This document shows, piece by piece, positions 1 through 8,599 of a stretch of DNA of 64,000 bases. The translations under genes and the position numbers were made by a program. The stretch is taken from the NCBI GenBank assembly GCA_947494715.1, contig CANLWG010000001.1, positions 930,001-994,000 on the forward strand, in the 5' to 3' direction. Source of the DNA: an uncultured Flavobacteriaceae bacterium. Its GTDB lineage: Bacteria; Bacteroidota; Bacteroidia; Flavobacteriales; Flavobacteriaceae. The notes under the pieces are model-generated. The model was given only the letters and a program-made list of their open reading frames with translations. It was not told the origin of the DNA and did no database searches. Position 1 is the stretch's first letter, and each line of letters opens with the position of its first letter.

Positions 1-1
1 A

Positions 2-52
2 TTACCAAAAGGTGTACTTTTGGCCTATGACAATTTGGTCATAAACCTTTAA
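2..52 (+). CDS. possible 3' end of a gene cut by the window edge
   Basis: An open frame enters from the left edge and ends at a TAA at 50-52. The 16 visible codons read LPKGVLLAYDNLVINL, which looks like protein but is too short to assign. The next gene starts 8 bases later on the same strand, which would fit an operon. Confidence 0.3.
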   Translation, partial: LPKGVLLAYDNLVINL

Positions 53-60
53 CCCTGAAG

Positions 61-555
61 ATGAAAAATAAAATCTTTCTTTACTTATTTGTTTTTATGG
101 CCTTAATCGGCCTGTATCTTTTTGTAAGCAGTGGAAATATGCAAAAATCCAAAGATACACAAATCGAAAAGTTAGAGGCAGAGACCGCTCGGCTCCAAGA
201 TTCCGTTCAGAAATTGAATATTAAAATTTTTGATGTACAACATTTCTCCTTGGAGAACAATGATTATGCCTTAGAGTACTATGACCATTTAAATCTTGTG
301 AATCCAGAACGCTATATTGCCGATAAGTTACTGGAGACCAATGAAAGAAAAGGCGATAATCCGCTAATACCTTATGAAGGTATGGAGGGCGATTTCAAAA
401 TCAACAAAATCAATGTTTTGAACCACCGTTGGATTTTGGCCGAGTTTACAGATGGAAAACATTGGGGCGAGATAATCCTGGAATATGAACTAAAGGATGA
501 TATGGGCATAGACTTTACTTTGTCCAATCACTTATTATATTCCAGCACTTTTTAG
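61..555 (+). CDS. membrane-anchored hypothetical protein with coiled coil
   Basis: I do not recognise this 164-aa protein. Residues 5-23 form one hydrophobic segment after a short basic start, so it is either anchored in the inner membrane or carries an uncleaved signal. Residues 30-55 are charged heptad-like sequence and probably form a short coiled coil. The rest is a small soluble domain ending in a hydrophobic strand. It is convergent with the carboxylesterase gene and the two stop codons overlap (TAG at 553-555, opposite TAA at 552-554). No function can be given from sequence alone. Confidence 0.75.
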   Translation: MKNKIFLYLFVFMALIGLYLFVSSGNMQKSKDTQIEKLEAETARLQDSVQKLNIKIFDVQHFSLENNDYALEYYDHLNLVNPERYIADKLLETNERKGDNPLIPYEGMEGDFKINKINVLNHRWILAEFTDGKHWGEIILEYELKDDMGIDFTLSNHLLYSSTF

Positions 556-1211
556 ATTCTGTCATCCAACCATTTCCTGAACGAATGAAAATTCTGGGGA
601 GACACCCCATGTCCCACGGGAAATTCCTCGTAAACATGTTCTATCCCAAGGTCCTTTAAGAAGTCGGGCACTTTTTGTGCCCATTCCGGTGGAATTACCT
701 GATCTACCTGCCCATGGGACGCGTAGATCTTTAGGTGCTCAAATTTCTTCTTTTCATAGGCTTGCGCCAAAATTTTTTGGTTGATATATCCGCTAAGGGC
801 AACTACATTTTTTATCCGCTCCGGATAGGATAGGGCAACCGCATAACTAAGGATAGTCCCCTGGCTAAAACCCAATAAACTTATATTGTCCGTATCCAGA
901 TGGTATGCTTTACAGGCTTCGTCAATGAAATGCAGGATTTTTTCCCGAGAAGACTTCGCTTGGTCATCATCGCTCCATTTGCCCTGTTCTGCATCAAAAT
1001 TAATGGCGTACCAGGCAAAACCAAAAGGTTGTAGGGCATAGGGAGCTCTAACTGAGATAACACATAACTCCTTGGGAAGTTCCGGTGCAAACGAAAACAG
1101 ATCCTCCTCATTGCTTCCATAGCCGTGGAACATAAAAAGCGCGGGTGGTTTACCTTCTGTAAGGGATGAAGGTCTTATAAGATGTTCCAATGATAAGGGG
1201 GCCGTTGTCAT
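552..1211 (-). CDS. alpha/beta hydrolase, phospholipase/carboxylesterase family
   Basis: A 219-aa cytosolic serine hydrolase of the YpfH/carboxylesterase type. Visible signatures are the oxyanion region FMFHGYGSNEEDL, the nucleophile elbow GFSQG, an acid segment HGQVDQVIPP and the histidine in FPVGHGVSP, so the Ser-Asp-His triad is complete. Length matches the family. It probably cleaves short acyl or thio esters, but the substrate cannot be read from sequence. Its ATG abuts the stop of the upstream small membrane protein gene (1212-1535), so the two are probably co-transcribed. Confidence 0.88.
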   Translation of the reverse strand: MTTAPLSLEHLIRPSSLTEGKPPALFMFHGYGSNEEDLFSFAPELPKELCVISVRAPYALQPFGFAWYAINFDAEQGKWSDDDQAKSSREKILHFIDEACKAYHLDTDNISLLGFSQGTILSYAVALSYPERIKNVVALSGYINQKILAQAYEKKKFEHLKIYASHGQVDQVIPPEWAQKVPDFLKDLGIEHVYEEFPVGHGVSPQNFHSFRKWLDDRI

Positions 1212-1535
1212 CTAAGGGATAAAAGTAAACCATTTTTGAAAATAAGGGCCAAGAATCGGTATCGTTTTTTCCTCTCCTTTTAATGCACCCAAAAATCCGT
1301 AAAACCAGAGTACAAGATAAAAGATGTAGAGTCCGTACCAGGCATAAGGATTGAACCAAACACTTAGGAAAAGGGCAAATCCTAAAAAGAACAAATGGAG
1401 CCCAAAGGCCTGTCTTGTATGGAACCTGGCGAAGCTATTTTTAGGTTCTGCGTTCATGGTTATGGCGATCAAAGCGCCCACCATGGTCAAATAGGCTACG
1501 ATAGCCGTGGTCTTTCCCTCATTTGTTTCTTTCAT
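1212..1535 (-). CDS. DUF4870-like small membrane protein
   Basis: A 107-aa protein with a charged start, a first hydrophobic segment at about residues 10-27, the pattern NSFARFHTRQAFGLHL and two further hydrophobic stretches, giving three to four membrane helices. The F(A)(R/K)FHxxQ motif is typical of the DUF4870/YtxH-like small membrane proteins that are often annotated as import components. A paralogue lies just upstream at 1606-1917. The stop is directly followed by the carboxylesterase start, which suggests an operon. The cellular role of the family is unknown. Confidence 0.72.
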   Translation of the reverse strand: MKETNEGKTTAIVAYLTMVGALIAITMNAEPKNSFARFHTRQAFGLHLFFLGFALFLSVWFNPYAWYGLYIFYLVLWFYGFLGALKGEEKTIPILGPYFQKWFTFIP

Positions 1536-1605
1536 TTTACAATGAAATTATGAATAAAAAATAAGACCCAATGGGCCTTATAAACATAAAAAGTCGGAAA
1601 TTGGA

Positions 1606-1917
1606 TTATCCTATTTTACCAATTATGGGCACGGGCTCTTCCTTTAAATTAATGGCGTTGATAAGCCCAAGTATCCATAAGACCAAAACCCCCAACCCGA
1701 TTATGGTGGAAACAATGGACAGGGAAGAAGGTAGCATAGCGCCTAGAACAGAGTTGGCAATTCCCAAAATCGCAATTCTAAATGATTGCCCAATGTGGAA
1801 TTTCGCAAAGGAATTATTCTTGGAATTGTTCATAATAAAGGCGATAATCAATCCGATAATGGTGATGTAGGCAATTATGGCTATTGTCCTTCCATCTTCT
1901 TTTGTTTGCTGATTCAT
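1606..1917 (-). CDS. DUF4870-like small membrane protein (paralogue)
   Basis: A 103-aa protein resembling the product of 1212-1535 over its full length: charged N-terminus, a helix at residues 10-28, the motif NSFAKFHIGQSFR and two more hydrophobic helices, ending in PIIGKIG. The two adjacent copies suggest a local gene duplication. It lies 42 bases after the dihydroorotase-like gene on the same strand and may be the downstream end of that operon. Function unknown; topology is inferred from hydrophobicity only. Confidence 0.72.
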   Translation of the reverse strand: MNQQTKEDGRTIAIIAYITIIGLIIAFIMNNSKNNSFAKFHIGQSFRIAILGIANSVLGAMLPSSLSIVSTIIGLGVLVLWILGLINAINLKEEPVPIIGKIG

Positions 1918-1959
1918 CTTCTAAAAATTAAGGTTGCTTATTTAGTAGTCTAAAGTTAA

Positions 1960-3213
1960 TCAAAATATCAATTGTCCATTGTTGATGACGCCATAAACCT
2001 TGCCCCTTAATTCACTGTTCAGGAAGATGCTGTTTTTGGACGTAGAGTTTATATGTTCCTCCCCAAAAATGTAAGTTTCATCCGGATCGAACAAAGAGAT
2101 CGAAGCCATTGCGCCCTCTTTTATTTCTGGGTTTTCCAGAGCATAATGCTTTCTTCCACGGGTCAATATTTCAACTGTGGTTTCGGCCCCAAAAATTGAA
2201 TTTAAGGCCCCAAAAGCACTTTCCAGGCCAACAGTACCGTAAGCGGCATGGTCAAACTCTACTTTTTTCCGCTCTATGTTCATGGGCATATGATCTGTGA
2301 CTACAAAATCTATAGTTCCATCCTTAACTCCTTTAATGAGCGCTCTAATATCTTTTGTATTGCGAAGTGGCGGGGTAGTCTTATAATTGGAATCAAAATC
2401 TTTCAATGTGGCATCGGTATACCAAAGATTGTGAACAGCGGCACTACAGCTTACGTTTAAACCCTTTCTTTTTGCATCCGAAATCAATTTCACGGCATTG
2501 GCGGTGGATATGGTCGGGATGTGCAGTTTCCCTCCCGTATATTCCAATATAAAAAGATCCCGAACGATCTGAAGTTCTTCGGCAAGGGATGGGATTCCCT
2601 TGAGCCCCAACTTGGTAGATATTTCTCCTTCGTTTACGATTCCTTTTCCTGTGATTTTATCATCCAATGGAAAAGAATATACCAATCCATCAAAACCCTG
2701 AACGTACTGGAGCGCAATTTTTAGAAGATTGCCATTGGACAACGGCATTTTAAAATCATAAAATCCTATGGCCCCCGCATTTTTCATATCATAGAGCTCG
2801 GCCAAATCCCTCCCTTCACTTTTTACGGTCAAAGATCCTAATGGGTGTAGATTGGTGGCCCTACCTTTCCCGGCATTTTTTAGGAATACCACATCAGAGC
2901 TACTATCCGGTACCGGATTTGTACCCGTATTTAGAATCACATCGGTAAACCCGCTTTTGGCGGCAGTGGAAAGACCATTGGCAATGGTTTCCCTTTCCTC
3001 AAATCCCGGTTCCCCAAAATTCACTCCACCATCAAACCAACCCGGGGAAACATGCAGGTTTTTTTTAGCTATAATCGTTACTTCTTTTCCTGTATCTATT
3101 TTGGCCGCTATTTTTTCAATTTTGCCATCCTTTATAAGGATATCCCTCTTTTTTGTATGAAGACCTGCGTTGTTGGGATCCAGTATTTTAACGGACTTTA
3201 AAAGTATATTCAT
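1960..3213 (-). CDS. dihydroorotase homologue lacking the HxH metal motif
   Basis: A 417-aa amidohydrolase-fold protein that aligns in layout with class I dihydroorotases (family 400-450 aa). The usual D-x-H-V-H-x-R-E-P-G signature reads DGGVNFGEPG at residues 61-70, so both metal-binding histidines are replaced (Gly63, Asn65). The later TDHMPM and AVHNLW segments keep some histidines. Similar degenerate homologues are, to my knowledge, common in Flavobacteriaceae. It is probably not a canonical zinc dihydroorotase and may be a non-catalytic partner or have another activity. It overlaps the upstream BatA/VWA gene by 4 bases, implying translational coupling. Confidence 0.8.
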   Translation of the reverse strand: MNILLKSVKILDPNNAGLHTKKRDILIKDGKIEKIAAKIDTGKEVTIIAKKNLHVSPGWFDGGVNFGEPGFEERETIANGLSTAAKSGFTDVILNTGTNPVPDSSSDVVFLKNAGKGRATNLHPLGSLTVKSEGRDLAELYDMKNAGAIGFYDFKMPLSNGNLLKIALQYVQGFDGLVYSFPLDDKITGKGIVNEGEISTKLGLKGIPSLAEELQIVRDLFILEYTGGKLHIPTISTANAVKLISDAKRKGLNVSCSAAVHNLWYTDATLKDFDSNYKTTPPLRNTKDIRALIKGVKDGTIDFVVTDHMPMNIERKKVEFDHAAYGTVGLESAFGALNSIFGAETTVEILTRGRKHYALENPEIKEGAMASISLFDPDETYIFGEEHINSTSKNSIFLNSELRGKVYGVINNGQLIF

Positions 3214-5132
3214 GGGAAGTATTTTTGGATGAGTATTTCAACCAATAAAAACAGCAGTGCTAAAATAACAAACCATTTCCAAAGCTCCGTAACGCTGTTG
3301 TCTTTTTCCATTGCATCAAAAAACGAGCTTATGGAAGACGTATTTGAGCTATCGCTTAAGGTATTCAAGTCTAGATAATTCAGTTCACTTTCTACCCTTG
3401 AGTAGTTAAAACTGATATTTTTGATGGTCTCGCCATTTTTATGGATTCGATAGATTCCATCTGTCTTGGGATTTTCTTGAAACGTTAAAGAGACCTTATT
3501 GGCCGATGATCTTTGGAGAGGTATAAACTCGTAATCGTTCTTGGCCACCTTTAAGATTTCGTCTTTTTGTAGCGCTGTAGGAACATCCACCTGAATCTGT
3601 CCGTCCATCCGCATATAGAGTTCGGGCAGTTTTAGACTATTACTTCCCATATTATAAAAAGTAGGCACTATTAAGGGAGAATTCTTAAAATTGGAGTTTT
3701 CGGAAGAAATCGAAGCCGTAAAAAAGAATGTCCCATTACTACCAAGTAAAAAGGTGGTATTGTCCTCAAAGCCAAGAATATTTGGAGCGAAGGTGTTCAT
3801 CTTATAAAATGAACTTACCTGGGGATATTGAAAATTGGTGGCATCTTTTTCAAACACGTTTCGGTACAACGGATGGGAAAAGGAAATAGTGGTAATATTT
3901 CGTACCGAATTGATTTTCTGACCATAATTACTGGAGAAATAACGTGAGGACAGTACATTGTAGGAGGCCACGTCCATGTCTATGGCCGGAATTACGGTTA
4001 GCCATCCGCCATTATCCGTAAATGAATGTAAACTAGTGGACAAAGTAGATGGAATCTCCTTGATTTCATTCAGGACGATTAAATTTTGATTCTCCAAAAT
4101 TCCATAATCCAAGGTTCGCAATGTAGCAGAAGTAAAAAGAAACTCGTCTTCCGTATAAATGCGCCCCAAATATTGGCCGTCCTCCGGGCCAATGGCGAGA
4201 ACCTTTATTTTTTCTTTTTCATCAATATTAAAAAAGAGCTGGTTGTCATAGACAAGACCGGAATCCATAATTTCCAGCCTTCCCTGTATAATTTCATCTT
4301 TTCCCAAAGTGAAATTAACGGTGGCCTGGCCATTGTCATCAAATATGGCGGCTGTTTTCGCCACAAGGTCTTCTCCATTAGTGAAGGACACCGGGATATC
4401 CGTGGTTTCCCTATCGGCGGTCAGAGTTGCGGCGAGCTCCATATTCTCCGACCCCTGATTTACCAAATAAACCGAATCCAAGGATACATTTTTGAGATTG
4501 TCCGGTGACATTTGTACCCAATATGTTCTAGCGTTGTTGAGGGAATCCTGATCGGGCAATGCTATTCTTTGTTGAAAATCCGATATGAGTATTAGGTTTT
4601 GTATGGTTTCCCCGTCCGTGTTGAAAAAAGTTCCGGCCTTTAGGAAAATTTCATCCAACTGTAACTGTTTTGCCGAGTAGGGAAGGGTCAATAGGTCATT
4701 TTGAATGGCGGACATAGAAGCATCCTCAAATATCTTTTCGTTGGTGAAAAGTGTAAAATTATGACTTTCAGGGATAGATTTGATTAATTCCTGAACAGCG
4801 TTGTTCAGTAGGGAATTCCCATCCTTTTTGGCTTGCATACTAAAGGAATCATCCAAATAAATAACGATTTCCTTTTTTAGGAATGCGGTTTTTTCTGCAA
4901 AAAAAGGTTGTGCAAAAGCCAAAATTAAAGCGGCAAAAAGAAACAGTCGGGTAAGGAGCAATAACCACTTCTTAAGCGTTTTGCTCTTACGGGATTTCGC
5001 TACTACCCGCTGCAAAAGTTTTACATTGGTAAATGGTGTTTTCTTAAACCTACGTAGCTGAAAAAGATGGATGAAAATTGGAATCAGTAGTAAAAATAGG
5101 GCCCAAAGGAGTTCTGGATACTTAAACTGCAT
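3210..5132 (-). CDS. BatA/VWA-like membrane protein (aerotolerance-type N-terminus)
   Basis: A 640-aa protein. The N-terminus (residues 1-80, with hydrophobic segments near 8-25 and 57-77 around the basic RRFKKTPF stretch) is the BatA-type N-terminal domain found in Bacteroidota aerotolerance operons. Residues 85-200 form a von Willebrand factor A-like domain with a DDSFSM metal-site motif. A long middle and C-terminal extracytoplasmic part follows, closing with a membrane helix at about 613-634. The role of this group is not established. It overlaps the next gene by 4 bases. No other Bat genes are nearby. Confidence 0.82.
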   Translation of the reverse strand: MQFKYPELLWALFLLLIPIFIHLFQLRRFKKTPFTNVKLLQRVVAKSRKSKTLKKWLLLLTRLFLFAALILAFAQPFFAEKTAFLKKEIVIYLDDSFSMQAKKDGNSLLNNAVQELIKSIPESHNFTLFTNEKIFEDASMSAIQNDLLTLPYSAKQLQLDEIFLKAGTFFNTDGETIQNLILISDFQQRIALPDQDSLNNARTYWVQMSPDNLKNVSLDSVYLVNQGSENMELAATLTADRETTDIPVSFTNGEDLVAKTAAIFDDNGQATVNFTLGKDEIIQGRLEIMDSGLVYDNQLFFNIDEKEKIKVLAIGPEDGQYLGRIYTEDEFLFTSATLRTLDYGILENQNLIVLNEIKEIPSTLSTSLHSFTDNGGWLTVIPAIDMDVASYNVLSSRYFSSNYGQKINSVRNITTISFSHPLYRNVFEKDATNFQYPQVSSFYKMNTFAPNILGFEDNTTFLLGSNGTFFFTASISSENSNFKNSPLIVPTFYNMGSNSLKLPELYMRMDGQIQVDVPTALQKDEILKVAKNDYEFIPLQRSSANKVSLTFQENPKTDGIYRIHKNGETIKNISFNYSRVESELNYLDLNTLSDSSNTSSISSFFDAMEKDNSVTELWKWFVILALLFLLVEILIQKYFP

Positions 5133-5288
5133 TCCTTAATTTGATTTGGCAAATATATATAAAAAAGATGTAAGACCGCTTCACTTTTAGACGTAAGATA
5201 TAAGACTAAAAAAGTTCAATGCCGTAGGTTTAGCGTAAAAGGTTATTAAAAACTATTTACTTTGAATCTATTTTGAAATTGAATGAAC

Positions 5289-6305
5289 TTAACAGAAGAA
5301 GAAGTAATCTACTCCGCTTTTTTGTCCCAATCCTAAAAAATAGTCACGAATCATTTTTTGCGCTTCTTCATTGGCGACCGTAACAATGCTTTGGGAGTTT
5401 TTTAAACGTTGCAATGTGGTATAATGTAACATTTTCTTTCCATAGATCGATTTTCCTATTTTGTTGGGATTGTCACAGAGCCAATAAAACTCAATGTTTC
5501 GTTTCAAAATCCCTTTGGCTATTTCCTTGCCCTTATTTCCGGCACCCCAAACAGCCAAGGGACGACTGGTATCATATTCCAATTCTAGGAAATAGTGCAG
5601 TTTTATTTCCAGAAAGTAATTTTGGGCATAGTGCTCACTAGTTCGCGAAGTGCGGGTGTCATAGTCACGCCAATAGTGCAAAACCTGATTGCAGGGAATA
5701 CACCTAAGCCCTTTTTCGTAAAACCGAAAAGTAAGGTCGTAATCCTCGGGATAACGGTTTGGTTGAAAGGCCCCGCAGGCATCCAAATCTTCACGATGCA
5801 CCATCCAGCATGGGGAAGGGATTACACATTCCTTATAGATTTCGGAATAGTTGCTACCGTTTAAGGTAAGTCCATTAAGCCATTGCTCATAGCGCTCGTA
5901 GCCATTGCTGATACCCCTGTCCGAAAAATAACGTACTTGCCCAACGGCCAAATGTCCTTTTCCCCTTTTCAAAAGGGATTGGACAAATACCTGTAGTTTG
6001 TTAGGACTCATAACATCATCGGAGTCCATTCGGGTTATCAATGTTCCATTACTCTTTGCATAGGCTGTTTGTAGGGCTTCGATGATGCCCTTGCCCTCAT
6101 TTTCAAGAACCTTGACTCGTGGGTCCTTTTGTGCAAAACCATTTACCACTTCCCGACTGCCGTCTGTAGAATGATCGTTTATGGACAAAACCTCCCAATG
6201 GGTATATTCCTGATTCAAAATTGAATCCAGGCATTCGGGAAGAAAGTGGGCCGTATCTTTAAAGGGAATAAGTATGCTTACCAAAGGATCCTGCATAAGA
6301 TGCAA
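5289..6305 (-). CDS. family 2 glycosyltransferase with C-terminal Rossmann-like domain
   Basis: A 338-aa protein. Residues 7-110 are a GT-A fold: VSILIPFKD, the NDHSTDGS nucleotide-binding loop, and RMDSDDVM containing the metal-binding DxD. The acceptor half contains YPEDYDLTFRF. From about residue 250 there is an extra segment starting AVWGAGNKGKEIAK, a GxGxxG dinucleotide-binding pattern, followed by a CDNP motif. That addition is not part of the core GT2 fold. It probably transfers a sugar to a surface polysaccharide or lipid. The gene stands alone with no other sugar genes beside it. Confidence 0.85.
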   Translation of the reverse strand: MHLMQDPLVSILIPFKDTAHFLPECLDSILNQEYTHWEVLSINDHSTDGSREVVNGFAQKDPRVKVLENEGKGIIEALQTAYAKSNGTLITRMDSDDVMSPNKLQVFVQSLLKRGKGHLAVGQVRYFSDRGISNGYERYEQWLNGLTLNGSNYSEIYKECVIPSPCWMVHREDLDACGAFQPNRYPEDYDLTFRFYEKGLRCIPCNQVLHYWRDYDTRTSRTSEHYAQNYFLEIKLHYFLELEYDTSRPLAVWGAGNKGKEIAKGILKRNIEFYWLCDNPNKIGKSIYGKKMLHYTTLQRLKNSQSIVTVANEEAQKMIRDYFLGLGQKSGVDYFFFC

Positions 6306-6339
6306 TTTATAGAAAATCTATGGTACCCAACTACTATAT

Positions 6340-6792
6340 TTATGGGAACGGAAGTAGGTCTGGTTCTATGAATTGGACCTTGGCTTTTTTGGATGTAAGG
6401 ATATTGGGGCCATAATGAGAATCCAGTAGTTCCTTAAATGCCGTTTTTAATCTTGGAAATTCTTGAATGAAAGATTTGAAATCCTTGGACTTTGATTTGC
6501 CAACAAAATGATCAACTACTTTAATCGCGGCAATGGTAACCGTTTTGTTGAATTTATTACCTCTACCGTGCAATTTATCAAACTGTTCTATTTCACGACT
6601 TATCTTAGCGGCTGCCTTTTCCTCTCCGTAGTTTTTTATATAGATCCAGGCCAACCTTAAATGTGCCTCATGGGTAAAAAGGGAAGGAGGGAGGCTCCCT
6701 TCTTCAAATTTAAATTCGAACGTCGCATCATCAAGCTGAAAGTGGCTTACCAAGGGTTCGCTATGCCGGTAATTTGGTCTTGTACATGACAT
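6340..6792 (-). CDS. conserved hypothetical protein
   Basis: A 150-aa soluble, helix-rich protein without signal peptide. The central FTHEAHLRLAWIYI segment, with two histidines and a tryptophan, followed by a GEEKAAAKI helix, is a pattern I have seen in an uncharacterised bacterial family, but I cannot name it. There is no other methionine near the N-terminus, so the start is the only reasonable ATG. It lies 17 bases downstream of the M43 protease gene on the same strand and could be co-transcribed with it. Function unknown. Confidence 0.6.
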   Translation of the reverse strand: MSCTRPNYRHSEPLVSHFQLDDATFEFKFEEGSLPPSLFTHEAHLRLAWIYIKNYGEEKAAAKISREIEQFDKLHGRGNKFNKTVTIAAIKVVDHFVGKSKSKDFKSFIQEFPRLKTAFKELLDSHYGPNILTSKKAKVQFIEPDLLPFP

Positions 6793-6809
6793 GTTAAGGA
6801 ATATTTTTC

Positions 6810-7742
6810 CTATAGATTCTTAAGTCCAATACTTTGTATAAGGGCGTTACGTCCTTCATGATTTTTCAAGACATAGTGCATTCTAGCTATTTGATCATGG
6901 GTAAAGATGTTCATTACTTCATCATCGGTATAGTTCATATAGTTCCCGATCATTACGGTTTCCCCGTCACAGCCGGTAAAAGGTGTACGGTCATAGACAG
7001 CATCGTCTACCGCAGGGGTATCATCACAATAGTCATTAAAATCACAGTCTTTACCGCCCCAAGTGTGCAACAACCCTAAGTAATGACCCATTTCGTGGGT
7101 CAAGGTTCTACCATATCTTGCATGGCAATCAATATCGGACTCCCCAAAATGAATCCAATTGACCAATATACCCTCGGAATCGTCGGGGCCTGGCAATGCC
7201 AAGTATTGAGTTCCCGGAAGATCTGTTTCCGGTCCGGTGGCATTGCCCAAAACCAGACACTTCGTGGATTCGGGTAATGGAGTGGTCCAAATATTGATAT
7301 ATTGACTTGAATTCCAGTAAGCATATTGTGCATAATGGTTTTGATTATACCCCAAATCGGGAATAGTGACTTGAGTGGTATCAATCCGGTTTATGCCATT
7401 AGTTGGCTTACCATCCGGGGTCTGTTTCGCCAAAACAAATTCAATTTTTGCATCCCCACCATCTGGATGGTCATTATAACCCTTGGTCCCTTCCTTTCTT
7501 CTAAAATCTTCGTTCAGTATTTCTATCTGTCTAACAATACGTTCCCTGGAGAGGTTGGTTCCTGTTCCAAGGTTTTCACCCGAATGGATCACATGCACCA
7601 CCACAGGAAGAAATATGATATCGTCTCCGGGTTCCGGCGTTACTGGAGTTGTCGTTGTGCTATCTTTAGTACAGGAGGAAATCAAAATCCAGATGCAAAG
7701 AGCTATTTGCACCTGGATTTTTCCATTTGTTCGTGGCGTCAT
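6810..7742 (-). CDS. M43 (pappalysin/cytophagalysin) zinc metalloprotease lipoprotein
   Basis: A 310-aa secreted protease. The N-terminus has a hydrophobic signal ending in the lipobox ISSC, so it is probably a lipoprotein. The HExxHxxGxxH zinc motif is present as HEMGHYLGLLH, followed by paired-cysteine segments (CDFNDYCDD) and the Met-turn region GNYMNYTDD, all typical of M43B enzymes. It lacks the C-terminal T9SS sorting domain that many homologues carry. Probably a surface-exposed endopeptidase. Flanked on the same strand by a hydroxylase gene (7 bases upstream) and a hypothetical gene. Confidence 0.88.
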   Translation of the reverse strand: MTPRTNGKIQVQIALCIWILISSCTKDSTTTTPVTPEPGDDIIFLPVVVHVIHSGENLGTGTNLSRERIVRQIEILNEDFRRKEGTKGYNDHPDGGDAKIEFVLAKQTPDGKPTNGINRIDTTQVTIPDLGYNQNHYAQYAYWNSSQYINIWTTPLPESTKCLVLGNATGPETDLPGTQYLALPGPDDSEGILVNWIHFGESDIDCHARYGRTLTHEMGHYLGLLHTWGGKDCDFNDYCDDTPAVDDAVYDRTPFTGCDGETVMIGNYMNYTDDEVMNIFTHDQIARMHYVLKNHEGRNALIQSIGLKNL

Positions 7743-7749
7743 ACTCTAT

Positions 7750-8523
7750 CTAACTTGTTTTATTAACATCCTTGAATCTTACCATGTCCCAGACCTTTGC
7801 CGATGCCCCGTGATAGAACCCAGTTTCATGGGTATAGCCCTTGGGGTTTTTAAAGGTGCCAAAGAGTATATCGAACAGAGGTATGTCCGAATAGTTGTAG
7901 GCATGTATCCCCTTGGCATGGTGTACCGTATGTGCTTCCGGCCTTTGGATGATATAGCCCAACCAGGCCGGGGTCTTAACATTGCTGTGTTGAAAAATAC
8001 CTAAGAAAGTAGTGATCAAGATAAACAATGTAGTCGCTTCAGGTGTAAAACCGGCCACTACCACTAAGCAGAGACTGCCCAAAAAGGTAAAACCGATCAT
8101 GTCCATAGGACTAAAATAAAATGCACCGTAACTATCCATTCGCTCCGCGCTATGATGCATTTGGTGAAATACCTTCCAAAGCGCATTATTTTTGTGCATG
8201 CTCCTGTGCCAAACATATAGGCCGAATTCATAGATCATAACGCCTACAAAAGCCCCCCCTACCGTACCCATGGCGGTGAGGTCAAAAACCTGATATTCTA
8301 CTAAATAGGTATCCCAAATCAATGGTAAGTACGAGGACAGATAGAAAAACACAGCAAAAGAGGTAAGGCCCCTAAGCTTCCAATACTTCATTTGGGGCAA
8401 CTTTCTGGCCGGTAAAATTGCTTCCCACAGCATTAAGGCACCGTACATGCCCAATACAATAAGCGAAATGGGATCGATTAAAATTTCCCAGGGTGTCGGC
8501 ATGTTTTGTAAAATAGTTTCCAT
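7750..8523 (-). CDS. sterol desaturase / fatty acid hydroxylase family protein
   Basis: A 257-aa integral membrane di-iron enzyme. The eight-histidine arrangement is visible as HRSMH, HQMHH and, further on, HSNVK and HTVHH. Hydrophobic segments near residues 17-35, 50-70, 83-105 and 135-170 account for the membrane core. Family members hydroxylate or desaturate lipids such as fatty acids, sterols or carotenoids; the substrate here cannot be determined. It lies between the M43 protease gene and the TPR regulator gene on the same strand. Confidence 0.87.
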   Translation of the reverse strand: METILQNMPTPWEILIDPISLIVLGMYGALMLWEAILPARKLPQMKYWKLRGLTSFAVFFYLSSYLPLIWDTYLVEYQVFDLTAMGTVGGAFVGVMIYEFGLYVWHRSMHKNNALWKVFHQMHHSAERMDSYGAFYFSPMDMIGFTFLGSLCLVVVAGFTPEATTLFILITTFLGIFQHSNVKTPAWLGYIIQRPEAHTVHHAKGIHAYNYSDIPLFDILFGTFKNPKGYTHETGFYHGASAKVWDMVRFKDVNKTS

Positions 8524-8599
8524 TTTTTGTTTTTAAAAGGTTTACACTTCTTAAGGCAAAAGTTCTCACCTTACAATGTAAGTTTAGACCGTAAGTTCC

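Noticed and set aside
1571-1870. plus-strand 99-codon frame
   Set aside because: Antisense to the DUF4870-like gene at 1606-1917, which has matching paralogue and helices.
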